Shown here: piece after piece, positions 10,439 through 25,800 of the stretch | Position numbering within the stretch: the stretch's first letter is position 1 | How the letters are laid out: the number at the start of each line of letters is the position of its first letter | Assembly (NCBI GenBank): GCA_949358305.1 | Contig: OX442314.1 | Coordinates: forward strand, 19,771,060-19,835,059 | Reading direction: 5' to 3' | DNA length: 64,000 bases | Source of the DNA: Strigamia acuminata | Lineage: Eukaryota > Arthropoda > Chilopoda > Geophilomorpha > Linotaeniidae | Notes under the pieces: generated by a model | What the model saw: only the letters and a program-made list of their open reading frames with translations | Database searches by the model: none | Told to the model about the DNA's origin: nothing | Program-made: the position numbers and the translations under genes

Positions 10439-10828
10439 ATGAGCAGCGTTCCCCACAACATGAAGGTGTTCCTCCGTCGAGGATCACTGCGTTACGTTTT
10501 GGTCTGCGCCGTAGTTCTATCATTCCTCCTATACATGTACTTCGTCAATTCGGGAGGAACTCCACCTCTGGGTCTAGCACGGACAGATAAAACTGCAGGG
10601 GGAGGAAATTCGATAAGATCAGCATGGAATGCCGACGAAGAGTTTCAAATGTACGTCGAAAATACGCGAGCCACATGTCCCGTAATGACGCCAGCGCAAG
10701 TGGACGTTGATACTAACAAAGTTTACGGAACACTCAATTTTAATCCGAGATATAAAGAATTCTGGGACGATGATTTCGAACGGAGATACTTGAAAAGGCG
10801 TAGCAAGTGGAACAAACTTCCTCTTAAG
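10439..10828 (+). CDS. Man2a: Mannosidase coding exon 1: cytoplasmic tail, membrane anchor, stem
   Basis: 130 codons, phase 0. ATG at 10439 is the first in-frame Met; a second Met at codon 8 (10460) is an alternative. Residues 9-18 are basic ([10 protein letters not shown]) and 19-36 form one hydrophobic segment, as expected for a signal anchor. The exon ends at AAG just before GTAAGA (10829-10834), a strong donor. Reading through the donor would hit a stop at 10937-10939. Confidence 0.88.
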
Positions 10829-13800
10829 GTAAGAAACACAATAGAGACCAATGAACCCGGCTTGTTTCTCAAGCCAACATGTTCCCTTGCCTCGGCAATG
10901 TCAACAAACCTCTCTAGAATATTGTTTTCACGTGATTAAAGCGATAAAACGGGTCATTGTTTTCGTTTTCGTTGTCTGGACAATGAAACGTAATTCCAAA
11001 CAAACTGAACAAAACTCACGATAAAAAAAAGATATCTATCAACTTGTTTATTTATTTTTTCACGGATATACGCGTGGTGTCATTCACGCCTCTTGCAAAT
11101 CGAGTCACGGTCATAGACACTACGTTTTTGTATGGAAATTATTCCAAGTATAATTCCTATAAACAGCGGATATTACCACCTTGAAATGGCTGTAATAAAT
11201 GAGTGAATGAAACATATCCTTAAGGCTGTCTTAAAATAACCCTCTTTCACTTCGCGAATCGTTGCACTTGACACGAAAACAAGTGGTCACTATGGTCACA
11301 TAGAGAAAGCACACAACCACAGACAAAAAATAAAACAAAGAAATGCCTCATTCAAAACAAGAAAAAAAAGAAAAAGAAAAATTGTGTATTTTTTCTCTTT
11401 TATTTTTCCGTTACCACGATGGGTGATTTGCTGCTTGTGTTGTTCACTCCCCTTGGACGTTGCCAAAAGAAACTGAACATTAAAAACACCACTTTTCCCG
11501 CTTCCTTTTCGGCAAATAAGAATATAAAAATGAAATTATTATACTACAAAAATTTCAGTTAATTGCGTAATCGAATTCAAAGCTTTTAATTACGTTTCAC
11601 GAATTAATCAACGTTTAATTCGGCCAATTGTCCTGGTTAAAGTTGATTTAATTAAGTAAATTGCCATTCAAATTAATTCAATTAACCAATTTGATGAGTT
11701 AATTGTTAGTGGAGGAATTAAATCTACAGCTACAGTAACTGAAAAATCGACAAACTCTAGTGCACCCAAGTAGACACTGGGTCTCTTTAATCAAAATAAA
11801 GATACAAATTGTGTAATTTCACACAAGCTGCCCCTTAACACTTTAGGTGCATCTTCTTTAAACCAGCGTGAACGCATATTTTAGGCGGCCTTTTTAACAG
11901 CAAAGTTGTACGAAGTCTGTTTGAATGAAATAAATTTGGAAACTCCAGACAGCATGTTTAAAATTGCATGTTTTGCTGTCTAAGCTTGGTGCGCATGCCC
12001 ACTGAGACTGAAAGCAGACTAAATCAGCCGCCATCTTTGAAGCTAGTTCCAGAGAAAATTGCACCAACTTTACATTCGAAATTTAACTGCTCGTTCAAAA
12101 TGTTGTTTAAAAATGCTGTTTAGTCAGAATAACTTTCTGAATGCATTAAATGCATTGTTAAATGCCAATTAAAATCATCTAAAAATATCAACTTCAAAAT
12201 GTTATTTTTGTTTGTTTGTAGCCAATTAGTTGAAATTTCAACGCACAAACAACCAGGCCCCACTAAAGACCTTTCTATTTAAAAAAAAAAAATTCAATTT
12301 TCAATCTTGCAGCAATAAGGTTTAAGTTATTCTTAAGGGGCCCACTATTCCAAAGAGAAAGACTCATTTAAAATCCATATCCAACAAACATCAAAGCAGC
12401 CCATTCCCAAGCATTCATTATCGAAATTATTTTTTTTTTGCTTTAAACTTAACATTTATAACAAAAAACGACGAAAATTTTATGTGAAATACATCATACT
12501 ACCACATAACAACTTGATTACTTTTTCCTTCAAAATAAATAGTACTAAAAAAGAAAACTTATTGCCGCATCTTTCATGAATATGGATATGCGCACGTCCC
12601 TAGCGAACTGTTTAGATGAATCCCAAACTGAAATTTCTGCATATGTAAAAATGGCACTTGTGTCGGGAATTTCTCGGGTTTAATGGGTCAGCACACATGT
12701 ATAGAAACCAAGTACACCAACCATTATGCTTGGCTGCTCTCACCATTTTTTCTCCCTGACGTTTGACGTGCACTAAGGAAATGAAGTTAAAATATATCAC
12801 GAGGTCGAGACAATAGGTGCGTTCAATCTTAAATGGATTTCTGAAATCGTGATTTTCTTAATTTTCAGAAATCAAGGAAATCGGATTTCAACTATGAAAC
12901 ACCAAAAAATTTGCCAAAATCCAACTGTTGCACATGTGCAATTACAACCGTTGGACAACTTCTTGTTTGTCACGATTTTGCCATGCCATAACACGACGAA
13001 ACATTTAAACACTGCCGGCTGCTCAAATATCGCGAAATATCCGAAAATCGCACGGCGGAACATTTAATCACAACAGGCCGCATTTGAACGCTCGAATGCG
13101 GCCAAAATGTTCTGATTTTCCCTTGCAAAAGCACGGTGGCACAAATGCAGCCAAAAATCACGGCGGGACATTTAAATATGTCATTGTTGTTTGTTGAATG
13201 TTAAATTGTTATCAGTAAACGACAAACAATGTGCTTTAATCACACTATGTGGAAATCAAGATGGCTGAAAATAAAGAACATCAAGAAAAGCGACCCAGCA
13301 CGTGGATTTTCAGAAATCCGATTTTGTGAAATCCGATTTCGATTTTATGACGTAAAAATCGTCACTTCCGGGCTCCAAAAATCAAAGAAATCAAAAAAAT
13401 TCATTTAAGATTGAATGCACCTAATGTAAACCAAAACCACAGTGAGTAATCACAGTCCAAATACCTGCAATTTTCTTTACGCGCATAACAAAATGTAATG
13501 CATATGTAATTAGACTATTTAAATACAAAATATTTAAAGAAAACAATTCAACTTCTATGGTAAAGTCTCAAACCTATTAAAATTGTAAAAAACAAGTATT
13601 AAAGCTGAATTTATGCCTTATTTTCAATAACAGATATAAAAAAAAAAATCTTGGCTACCTGGTATACCTACTGACACATTTTCATTGCTATAAAGATAAA
13701 ATAAATTATTCCCTATATAAATATTTAATTTCAAAAATAACATTCTTTAGCAACTATTTTGCCACCTTATTATGCAGTTGAGTGGCTAATTTGTGAGTGC

Positions 13801-16800
13801 ACCAGGGAGTAATGTATAAATAACATGTGCAGTGCAAACATTGAACAGAAATGATTATATATTGTAGATAAAATGTCTTTGCTAATGACATGTTTACTTG
13901 TGCTTGCGAGTTACAACATAGAAAATTTCGTCAGACCGACGAAACTTATAATAAGAAGCACTTCATGTCGTGACTTGAGTAAAAGCAAGCTGCACAAAAC
14001 TGCATTGACATCAAACCCAAACTTAAAACTCATTGCAATATCACATTTGGAAGGCAGTTGAATTATGGATTTCACCTGATGAAATTTTCATGAACCATTC
14101 TGTATTTTCCAAATAAGGCCTATTTTTTGCCACCAACTGATTTGCACAAAAAAGAAGGAAATAAATTAACACAACTACTGACCAAACATAACATACATAA
14201 GTTAGTGTCAGAAGACCAGAAGTGTTAGTCTACACCGTGCGAATTAACACGTAATTTGTTAGCAAAATAACATACCATATATTGCAGTAAAACTGCCTTT
14301 AAACCACATTACTGTTCACATGACTGTCTATAAAACATGTAGATAGACTCGGTCTAAATTAGATAAACCAGTCTAGACGACTCGGCAAATGCTGCCACTG
14401 TCTAGACTTAAAACACTGAAGAAAAACAAGGTTATTAGAACTATTATGCTAAAATATTGTTAATCCCTTTCGATTTTTTTTAAAAATATTAAGTTTAATG
14501 AAAATGTTAATTTATCATTTTAATAAATTTAATTAAAAAACAAAATTCTCCATTCATAACAACCAATAAATTTAGCTTACCGGTAGTATAATGATGTTTT
14601 TTGTTCTAAACAAATATATTCATTACGGCATTAATATTAAACCGTATTCGTGCTTCATTCAAGAAAGAATGATGTTTTAAATATCAGCCTTTAAGGATCA
14701 GCGTATGCAACTCAACATTTTTCGATTTCTGCCAGTTTGTTTATCGTTAAATATTAAAAGTACTCAAATTAACAGATTTGTTGATAAGTTGGTAAGTGTA
14801 GTACGTATTAGCAGTTGGTTCATCATTTCAAGCCGCATTCATCAAGTTATCGATTGAGAAAAAAAAATACCGTAAGCCTTTTGGATTCATTCTAACATCC
14901 AAAAGCATAAATCCTCTTGTTAGAGGTTTCAAGCAGTTACTTTTAATCGGCTTTTTTAGCTTAAAATTTTACCAAAAAAGTTACAGAGCATTTGTAGCCA
15001 AAAAAGAAGAAAACGAAGCTAATTAAGGGCTTCTTGCACTCATCCCCTGTTGCTCGTTTGATTTTGACAGCAGCAGCAAGCGTGGCGGTAACAGATAAAT
15101 CTCCCAATTACAAAATACCATAGAAATACATTCTCCGCAAAAAAAAAATAAAAAATTAAACTCACCTACTTTATACTAGAGAAAGCAGATAATCATTTTC
15201 CACTTGTATTTTCTCCCCTGATCATTCGAGCAATATAATTAAGATAATTTGTTAACCGATTCGGTGCAATAATTCTAGCCAAAGCGCATCTGGTCTCCCA
15301 AACTGGTCACTAATACTAGCCACACGCAAAACTTTAATTTGTTTACTGTGCTTCCATTTCTTTACTCGTAAAAAATGCAAATGCAATACAAGATTTAAAA
15401 TGGATTCAGTTCAGAGTGATTGCACTTATCCATTTTATTCAATTTCTTTTTGTTTATCCAGATGTTTGCCAACCCACCAGTATCTCATATTCATTAACCA
15501 AATGACTTTTTCGAAATGCAAAAACAAAGTCAATATTTTCAATGACTGAAGTACATTCCAAGAGATTGGATTTTCCATTCTCTGTGTATTTTTCATCATT
15601 TTAAAAGCTGATTTGCATTCATCTTTTCTCCTATATTTTCATGCGTATTATGCCATCCATTATTAATATGAAACTCGGACACTTCAACTAATGCTTTTAC
15701 ATGAATTAATACGTCATTTTTTCCCTCGTTTTTCTAATGTTTTCTTACCGAAGTGAATCATTTCTGTGAAAACTAAATTTCTCAACTTTTATTACCCAAT
15801 AATATCCTTCGATTTAAACTAAAAAAAAAGAAGAAAAAAGGAGAGGAAAAAATACCCTCCCGATCAAAAAGCAGTTTTCCAGTTTTATCTTTCTTGGCAT
15901 TTAATCAATAGCAGAGCATAGCAACTGAATTGTAAAGTATATGGACAGTATTATGTAGATAGGATTTTACAACGTCGACAGTTACAAGATACTTGGGTAT
16001 TGCAAGATTGACACATATTCTGGCTTATAGCCATTTTTCTTTGAATTTTATGCAGTTAAAGTGGAAAAAAAGAGAGAAAAACAAACTTAAAATCAGAATA
16101 GTTTCCGTAATATACCATAAGCTATTTTCTGGTGGTTGCCATTTTAAATATTCATAGAGCACAATTTTCTGATGGAAACAAAAAACAGATGCTGCTTCGA
16201 GTAATTTCGACGTTTAATTTAATTTTAAAAAATGTAAATTCGGCAAAAATACAACTACCCATAAAAATGTTGGGGAAAATTTAAGAGTAGAACAGAAGAA
16301 ATAATTTAATGATATTTAATTAATAATTTTACGAGTTAGGCTTAGCGGAGGGATAATGATAAAACGAGAATAAAACTTGTTATTATAGTTCCAGCTAAAA
16401 GAAGAAAAAAAAAATTTAATTTCGAGCTGTGATTAGATAACCATTTGAATGACGCGGGTGCGGTTTCTATTTGTATAAGTTGCACGATTCTATCAAGCTA
16501 AACGACAAGACACGAATAAAAGTTTAATCGCTGTCGCTCCGAGATTAATCGGAGAAGTTAAAACAATCCATTTATTAAATCACAAATTTGAATTAAGGGG
16601 TATGTACTGTAAATTCAAATTAAAATAATACAATATTTAAGCTATTTAAGCATTATTTACTCAATATTTTTCGAATATCATAATACCATAATATAAATTC
16701 AAAGCAATTCGATCGTTTAAACGATTTTACTCACATATTCCCTTCATATTTGATTACACAAAGCAAACTAACTTTGACTTGCTGAGCAAGAGTAAAATTC

Positions 16801-19800
16801 CTTTTTAATCGATTCAAACGTGTATTTTTAAACAAACGTTTTAAATTTATGTCGAACTAAAAAACTCTAAGTTGGCTCGACACAAAAGATGCATTTTCGT
16901 GAAAGCAGAAACCTAAATATTTTCCACGGCAAAGACTCTGGCATATAAATCAAGCGTTTAATTTCGATAATGGCGCAACATTATATCCCACTATAAAATG
17001 TGACCTAATAAACAGTTACCATAAAAGTTTTATGACACTCAGCAAAAGAGAGAAAATTTACTCGTCCACAAATATCCACACCCAAACAACCCAACGTTTG
17101 AAATCAGTATTAATTTCATCTTTAATAGAGATTTTTACAGGCGCAGCATCTGTGACCTGTCCTGTGCTACATCAAAAAGTTGTATACAGAATACGGCAAC
17201 CTCCAAAATGCAGACTATCTCTCATTTTTCAATCCCAGATTATATTATATATATTATATTCGCAACTGGTTTCTAAAGATATATCAAATCCTTTTCACAT
17301 ATCTCTTGAGCAGCAGTGCAATATGAAAAATGAGGTGGTACCCTTTTACAATACATCACGACAGACTTGTTGTCGCCGTCATCCGATTCCTGATTAATAA
17401 TCTTTTCAGGCCAAAGCCAACCCACAACTATTTACAAAAGCTATACTGACCAAAATACTAATTAGCCACCGAATCAATGTAAGAAGAGAGCAATTTTCCC
17501 ATGTTGCAAAGCTCCTCATTATCTTGATTACAATTGCTAACAATTACCTGTGGTTGTGCTAATGTTATTGAAAGAAAATAAACTGCATTGTGCTGACGTG
17601 ACGCAACGTCGAGTGCGCACACAAATCTTGGCGAAAGTTCAAACCTGGTCCAGTTTTCCTTTTGATAGTTTTATATAAATCTGGAAAGACAAGGACTCCA
17701 ATACTATTGACCTCATAACCCTTTCACTGTCTTCTCGGAAAAGCACTTGTCAAGTCTCCACTCGACATAATTGGCTAGCAAAGGTTGATTGCTCTAAGTG
17801 ACCCTTTTCCTCATTCCATATCGTCCGAGATGATGAAGAGTCGACTGCCAGAGGGACTCATCCTTTGAATTACTTCTCTACCTGTAAGTACACCTCGTGG
17901 AGTAATGGTCGTTGGGATTTCTTTCAGATAAAGTAATAGAAAAAAAAATCCTACTTGTGTCCAAGACATGCATCAAAAGTGCAATCACATTTCACAAAAA
18001 TATCCATCATTCTTGGCAAAAGTTAGATCGCTTTGCAATCGAACGAATCGCATGGAATGGAAAGTTTGCAACAATTCTTAGTAATGGCTATTGGCACTGA
18101 CACACCACACACTCTTCCTCACCCATCCAAGCACTCCTTTTTAGAAAACTACAATGCTAGTCAGAAAATATTCCTAGCACCGTTAAACATACATTTTTTT
18201 TTTTTTTTTTTTTACAAAACGAAGGACAAAATGCTTCTAATTTGTTTAGACATTCTTATCCTGCTCAAAAACTCAGGAAGTCGTTCTGCTTACTTTGTCA
18301 TGAGACTGAGTGACTGACATTTCCTTCTACGAATTAAGTTAGATTTCTTTAATCAATCATCTTAAATGCTTTAAACGATGCGATTAGGGTTAAATTAAAA
18401 TTCAAGTGCAAGTACTAAATTGGCATAATTACCCATTAACTACCATAACAGTTTTAGATGAATAGTTTGTTAGATTTTTTTTGTATCACTAAGTTCTAAT
18501 TATTCGTAGATGCGATTTCACACTTCGATACTACACAAATTTACATACAACTTTGAATGCCCATAAGGTAAAACAAGATGCGCACATACATGAGCACGAA
18601 CAAATTCAAAATTCAATGATATGCACAGCGCAGTACATCTACTTTAATCATTAAAATGCAAAATAATTGCGATACTTAATATAAATTTTTTAAAATTTGA
18701 TGTAAATTTTTTTTATCTAGACCTATGGTACTACATAATATGTACTACTTAATTACGGCTTATTCTTTGCAAGAAAATAAAAGATCTCGCTTACTTTCAT
18801 TAGAAAAGGTTCCCCCGCATATATAAATATACTAGATATAGACATTTCATGAGTACTGGACATTGTGGACTCAAGTGACATCACCCAGGGCGTCACAGAA
18901 TTGAGAGTCGGGACACAATCGAACCCTATCTCTAATTACATCGTGGACACGAAAATAGTAGTCAGAATCGATGGTTGAATCCCGATCGCTACACTGTCAC
19001 AGCCAACATCCCCACTAACCCAGGCCCATTCTTTTCATTCTTGCTGTCACTGTGATTAGCAAATTAATGATTAAACATGGTTAAGCTCTTCACGTGACAA
19101 CAACGTTCTTGTCTCGTGTAATTACCTCCGGAAAATTTTCCACTTGAAAAGAGGAGACTTTATCACGAATTGTCTCTATAAAAACAAACCAGGTTCGGTT
19201 AATTGCCGCCTTCCTTCAGCTAAGTAATCCCAAACTATCCAAAAAAATAATAATAAACATATGGTTTATAAACTGTCAAACTCATAAAAAAAAGCAAACT
19301 AAATGCCATTTTTTAACAGAACACTGAAATCTCATTTTCTCGACAACAATTGCTGTAAGGTGTGTCATAAATATAAAGCCACCCGCAGAAATAAGCTTCC
19401 CAGAAAAACGATTAAAACAATCACAAAACTGTTTGTTGCACGTGAATATTCATCAAATTTTACACCTTTTATTCATTTCAAAACAATTCTGGACACAAAT
19501 AACTTCTGGTCACAATTGAAAACCAAATTTTCACCTTTTTGCAATGTTGCCAGTCACAAATTTCATCCAAAAATTTTTTTTTAAGAATCAAAAATTGACA
19601 CATGAGGATAGTTTATACGTACATAAATGTCATCTGTTACAAAAATTGTACAATTGTCAATCCAATTGTTGTAAAAACAATGCATTGAAACCCACTGATC
19701 GCTCAAAAAATTAAGATTCTGAGTGAAATATTGCACATCAGGGTCTGCTGGTGAATCAACAAGAAGACCATACATTAGTGAATCAAAAACAACAACTACC

Positions 19801-22800
19801 AGAGGAATTAAGAGCACCAAATGTTTGAAATACAAGCAAGAAAAGCAAGTCCTATTCTACTTCATGCTTGAAAATGTTTCGTTAAATTTAAATCTCAATC
19901 ATATCTAATCTTGAATCTCCCCGTTATGCATTCTTTTAAAGCACCAAACCCCCTAGACACCAAGAAAGACGAAAACAGTGGCACTCATCCTACTACTCTC
20001 GGTTTAACTGAGACCTCGTGGAATTAGCAGTTAGCAGGGTCACACCAAGGTTGTAACTACAGTCAATAAGCAAATGTAACGAGCTGAAACAAATGACTTG
20101 GGTGTGGTGCTTGTCTTTTGTGTTTAAAATAACTTCACAATAATCAACCACATATCAATTATAATTTAACTCTTCTGCGTGCCTGCTTTACTATTAATCA
20201 GTTAATAAAAAAAAAGATTTCTTCTAAAAGCAGAAAGTGAAAATCTGTCAACAAAATATTCTAATTATTCAAAGAATTGACGTGTAATTAGTGGTAACTA
20301 AGCAACCGATTCAACGCTGTATAGAAGAAAAGTATTAGAGCATTCAGATTTAAACAAAGGCTTAACTGTATTATTTTCTAATTTCACTTTCAATTACTAC
20401 ACACAGAAGCCAACTTTCTGGCCACTTTCGATAACTGTGTTAGACAATCAGATAAGGCAGAACTCAAGGCTGTGGATACAAGAAGTATTGATGAAGAAAA
20501 GCAGGTTGATGGAAGGAAGTGAGGAAGGGAAGTCCACCGACGAGAAAATCCTAAATGCCTCCGGGCAAATTATAGCGGAAGTCAAATGAATTACTGCACG
20601 AACAAATTACAAAAATCTGCCAAAGAACCGTTCCTTATTGCGAATTTGTGAAGTGAACCAAGTGTTCTCTATAAAGAGGGTGTATCTTACCTCAGCATCT
20701 CGATTCTGGGAAGGAAGGAAGATGGGAGAATGTGAGATAAAACAAGAGTAGGAAAACAACTGAGAGTTATGATAGACAAGTCTAATCAGACTTGATAAGA
20801 GTTTTGTGAAAATTAACAAGGGAATAGAGACTTAATTTAGCGCAAAATTTCGTCAAGTGATGCCAACTTTAAACACGAAAACTAATTTCATTTCGTTTTG
20901 GTAAAAACTGAATAACACGTACTGTATGTTTAAAATATAAAATATAAAAAATATAAAATAATTTGAAGAATAATAAACAGACACATATACTAAGTTTACA
21001 TGCACCGAATATTTTGAGTGGTAAATAATTCACGTGTGTTTACATGCAGAAAATAATTCGCGATCATTTTCGGTTTTCGACCAATGGGGAAGTGCCGAAA
21101 GCGATGCGCGCATGCGCAATAAAAATAGTTGGCGTTCACTCGAATTAAACAACCTTCTGCGAGGGATTATTCACTACTCGAATAATCCTTGTCATCCCTG
21201 TTTACATGACAGTTTACATGACGAAATATTCCGTGCATGTAAACATAGTATAAGTGCGTTCAAATTACAGTTTTATGTAAGTTGATAACCTCGTTTTCAC
21301 TTCAGGATATGATGGTTTTTACGTCACATTTTGCTTAAGTTAGTCCATTTATTTGGCCTAACTTTAAGCCAGGGGTCGCGTCACTCATTTTTCTTAAGCA
21401 CCAATGACGTGATTTGGTGATTAGTAATAATAATGTTTCATTTAAAAGCATTCAATTATAAATCATTTGTTCCGCTTATTTTTATTAATTTATGCAGACT
21501 TGTAGGGTTGCTTAATCAATTTGAACACCTTACCTATTGCAATATTTAACAAAAATTTTATTTATGTATTAATTTATTAATTTATTTTTCTTTTTTACTT
21601 GAAACCACACGTTGACCCAAAGGTGGAAAAGGCTTTATTTGTAAACAACATATTCATTGCCACAACATTCACAAATTTTATTTGATTACAACTTCCTTTA
21701 ACCCTCTCAAGTTTGCTTTTAAGGTTACTCGATGTCGACCTTTAAAAGAAGAAATTTCAAAATGAACCCTCGAATTTTTCCTCTTTTTTTCCAATTCCCT
21801 TCGTTCTATTCCATGCAAAGCAAAACTGTAGTATATTCCGGTGATGTATGTTGACTCGTGTCTCCATTACCTTTGTTGTTGAGGAAGACTTTTACATTAC
21901 ATTCTGATGCATTCTGGCCCGCATCCAAGTAAGGAAATTACTGCAGAAAGAGCATTTGGTGAAGGAAATAGAAGAGCGAAAATAAACAGCAAAATCCATT
22001 TCTATTTGCATCATTCCTTCTACTTAGCCTATCAACTCTATTCATAAATTCATCAGTACAAATGTTATTTCACCACAGCACACGAATCAATATTGGATTC
22101 TTGCATCCGACCATATCCATCACAATAGCCGCTAACGCGACACTGCAAACTCAACTAACCAGTCAAATTAACGAGACAAGAATGAATGGGCAAGAAACCA
22201 AACAAACAGCCACGATTTACAATTTGCTTCGAGAGAACAAGCAAAGGGTGTGGTGACTTTATGGTGATATAAGAACGATTGTTGAACCCAAGACACTCGC
22301 ATCGTAAATCTCATTTTTTATTCGCCCAAAATGAGTGATTTATTTCGATTTGTAGCAACAATACAATAATAACGCATGATTCACCAACTTTGCGGAAGAT
22401 GCTTCCCTGCATAACTTCATTACAATGTAGAGAAAAAAACAAATTTTTCTCAAGATTAACGACCGAAAACTTTTAGAAGGAAAGTGAAAATGGCACGCAG
22501 TTAGTCATATGGAATAATTTAGAGGCGCACAAGTGGTATACGCGCGTCAATAGTGCAGCATCTAGCAGACAAACTTTTTTTTCACTTTTTTTTTTCCTTG
22601 CACCAAGACATAAAACAGACGCCCACGCCAGAGGGAAAGGTTAGTCAAAGAACGCTTATCAAGCCACGCCACGCGCTCTCCTTTGACTTGGAATGTAGTG
22701 TATCTAGCCTCAAGACACAGTCGTCTCGCCCAACTCTTTTCATGCCACCTTAACTTAACGTAAAGCGAGACGCTCACCTTCTCCTTTGCTTATATTAAAA

Positions 22801-25800
22801 AAAAAGAAAAAAAAATCGCATTTATTTGCACTTTAATCAAACTCCCGCAAACTTTTTAATTAATTACACTTCCACCACGCGTCGCAACTTTCATCCAAAC
22901 CACTTTAATCTTTATAGCCCAAACTTTAAACAATTTCTTCCCCGAAAACCCCAGAAAACATCATTCAGCTGTCACGACAGGAAATGTCTTCATCTCAGTC
23001 TTCACTCCCATTGCCATATAAACCACAGTCAGATGGACATTGGACACCACTGAGTGCCTTCACTTCATCCATCTAGTCTGGGGAAAAGGAAATGGATTTC
23101 AGATTTTACACGCAACTTCTATGGGACCCATACATGTTCAATATTGCACGTCTACTCAAAGGAGAAAGCCCAACAATATACTATCTGCAGTCTCCACCTC
23201 GACCAACTTCAAGTAGATGCGCCAAGGGATGGATTAAAACAAAAAATAGATATTGCCACTTACTTCCCATCTTTGTCCACGAGGGAACAAAAGCAGTCAT
23301 TACCGAATGCGGACAGGTAAAAACATTAGAGACGCTTGTACATTAACCCAAAGGGGATTGGCAAATAGTGGTCAAAAGTAATCACTACCAACATTCCTCC
23401 TTCCTTAATGATAGCCTTATCCCATCTACAACTCGCTTGTGTCCATTCTGCAAAGACACAGCGATCGATCCGAACACCAAACAGCTTTATTTGAACGCGA
23501 TGCGATATCGTCTCTTGATCTTTTCGAACAAAAAATGGTAAAGATAAAAACTAGTTTAAAATTTCATTCGAACGAAATAAAAAAAAAATCTCCTCGTTTA
23601 AACCGAACCCCAAACAATACCAAACTTTTCAAACCACCTTATATAAAACGTGATAGACATCAATCATTTTCGGAATCAAGAGTAGAGAAATGTCACGCAG
23701 TTCACAAATCCCGGATTGGTCAAGACGCGACAGTTGGAGAATTCTTAAACAGTTCATTTTCGACGTCTCGTCCATAAAAAAATATAATTTAAGTAGAATC
23801 AAAGAATGTTTATATTCAGCATTATACAGTGTTGCTAAGAGACCGAGAAGCGAGTCGAGGCAAAATTCAATGCTGCGAGTTGATTTGGTCGGTAGGAAAC
23901 AATCGGCACACAAAATTCGATTAGTAGATTCGATTCAACATGGCGCGATCTATCTGCTAAAATTGACGCTCGGTGCCGCTAAAAAACCGTCAATCTGACC
24001 AAAATTATTTCGCTCGGGATCATTTATTTATTTCCAATACCATTTGCATAAATCTAGTTAAAAGTAGCAAAATGGAGGGAGCAAAACCATAACATGTGAT
24101 TAAATTTTACTTTTTAATCTTTATACAACCTCATTTTTCTCTCTACGGAAATATATATTGCGTTATGAACTCTGCTCACGTCTCGCGCTACTGGCACTCA
24201 CCAGCTCCACTCACCCCTCAGAGGATCCTCTATGCTGCATATTGATGACTGATCGTCCCTTGCAGCTATATCAACACCATCCCATAATGCCCATATCCCT
24301 TAGACAAATGGCTGTCTATTTCCCAAAACAATAAATCTATTTAGTCAGCCATTATGTTATTGTCCATATATTTTATCAGGGGAAAAAATGCGGTTTCAAA
24401 TTAATTTTTGGATAATTTCCATCTCATTTACCCACATTGCTTTAATTAATACAACTATAAACAGTGCTTTAAATGCTTACGTTTTAGAGAGCGTGTTTTA
24501 ATGATTACAATTTTTTTTTTTTTTTTTTACTAAGCTAAACATTATTTTTTTATTTACAAAATTGTAAATTAATTTTGTGTCAAGAGCGGAAATTAATTTC
24601 ATGTCATAATTGTAACCAATCACTTTTCACTTGTCATATCTTATAATCACCGTGTGTGTACTGAAGTTTAAGAATTTATCTGACAATACGTATTGATTAA
24701 AATTTCATGTAAAGTTCCTTTGAAGGCAGCTTACTTGATTAGTCTTGTTTTTCCATTAATTTCCCTACCGCAAGAAATGTAAGTTTTACAGCGACAACAC
24801 CGGACTAACCCTATAATTATCGACAATACTGTTGCTGTTGTTTTGTTTTTATAGAAAAATACAAAAAGAATAAAAAGCAACTTGGAAAAACATTATTGGA
24901 GTAAAGTAAGTAGGTTATTGTGGAAGAGTTAAAGATAAACTTTCTGTATCTGCGTGCTAAGAAAAGCACATCATACACGACAAATTATCCATCGTAAATA
25001 AGTGAAACATCGTGCTTTTCATTGATCTCCAAACTTGTTTTCACAATCTTATCAAATTTTTAAGATTATTTACGATGAAACAAGCAAAAAAATTTACTTA
25101 GCACCAGACAAGACGCATTCATTTTGTATGAGGCTGTTTATTTTTGAGGAAGATTTAATGTGTTTACTCTGAATTTCACAGCAACACTAACGAGTAAATC
25201 TATTTAGTAGCTACTAAATCAATTTCCAAATGAAAACTTTACATAATTTTATTCAACATTATAACCAAAGTGAAAACATTCATTTTAGGAATTACACTTT
25301 TCTCAATTTTCGAATAAAAAAAAAATGCAACCTTAAAATCTCTTTGAAATCTTTAATAAGCCCAGTAAGAAAGTAGACGCCAAGAAGTCGGTGGGCGGAA
25401 AAAAGAAAAAAGAAAGAAGTGGGTTGTCCAGAATAGAATCTCAAGATCAATAATAGATCCCTGATGCACTTAGAAAAAGAAAAGAAAAATTGTCAGCTCT
25501 CAAGTTGCAGATTTGTTTGCATTGCAAGGATTCCCATCCATGCACAACTTTAAAACAATTTCACTAAATTTCCATCATATTTTTCATCTCTAATATGTTG
25601 AAACATCATATTAAACACAGTTCAACCATTCATTTCCCTACTTGAGATACCGTAAGAAAAATGTTTATTTTTTTTTTTACGTTTTAAATCCGTGGCCCAT
25701 ATTGTTTTTGAAGAAATTCCTGAGTGATAAATTAATTTGAAAATTCTTTGAATGTCTTAAAAACAAGCGCACATCAACACGAATCTCGGTCCCTTTATGT

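Noticed and set aside
18890-18995. tRNA-like text (GGTTCGATTGT on minus, GGTTGAATCCC on plus)
   Set aside because: Box B-like words only; no T-stem pairing and no box A at the right distance.
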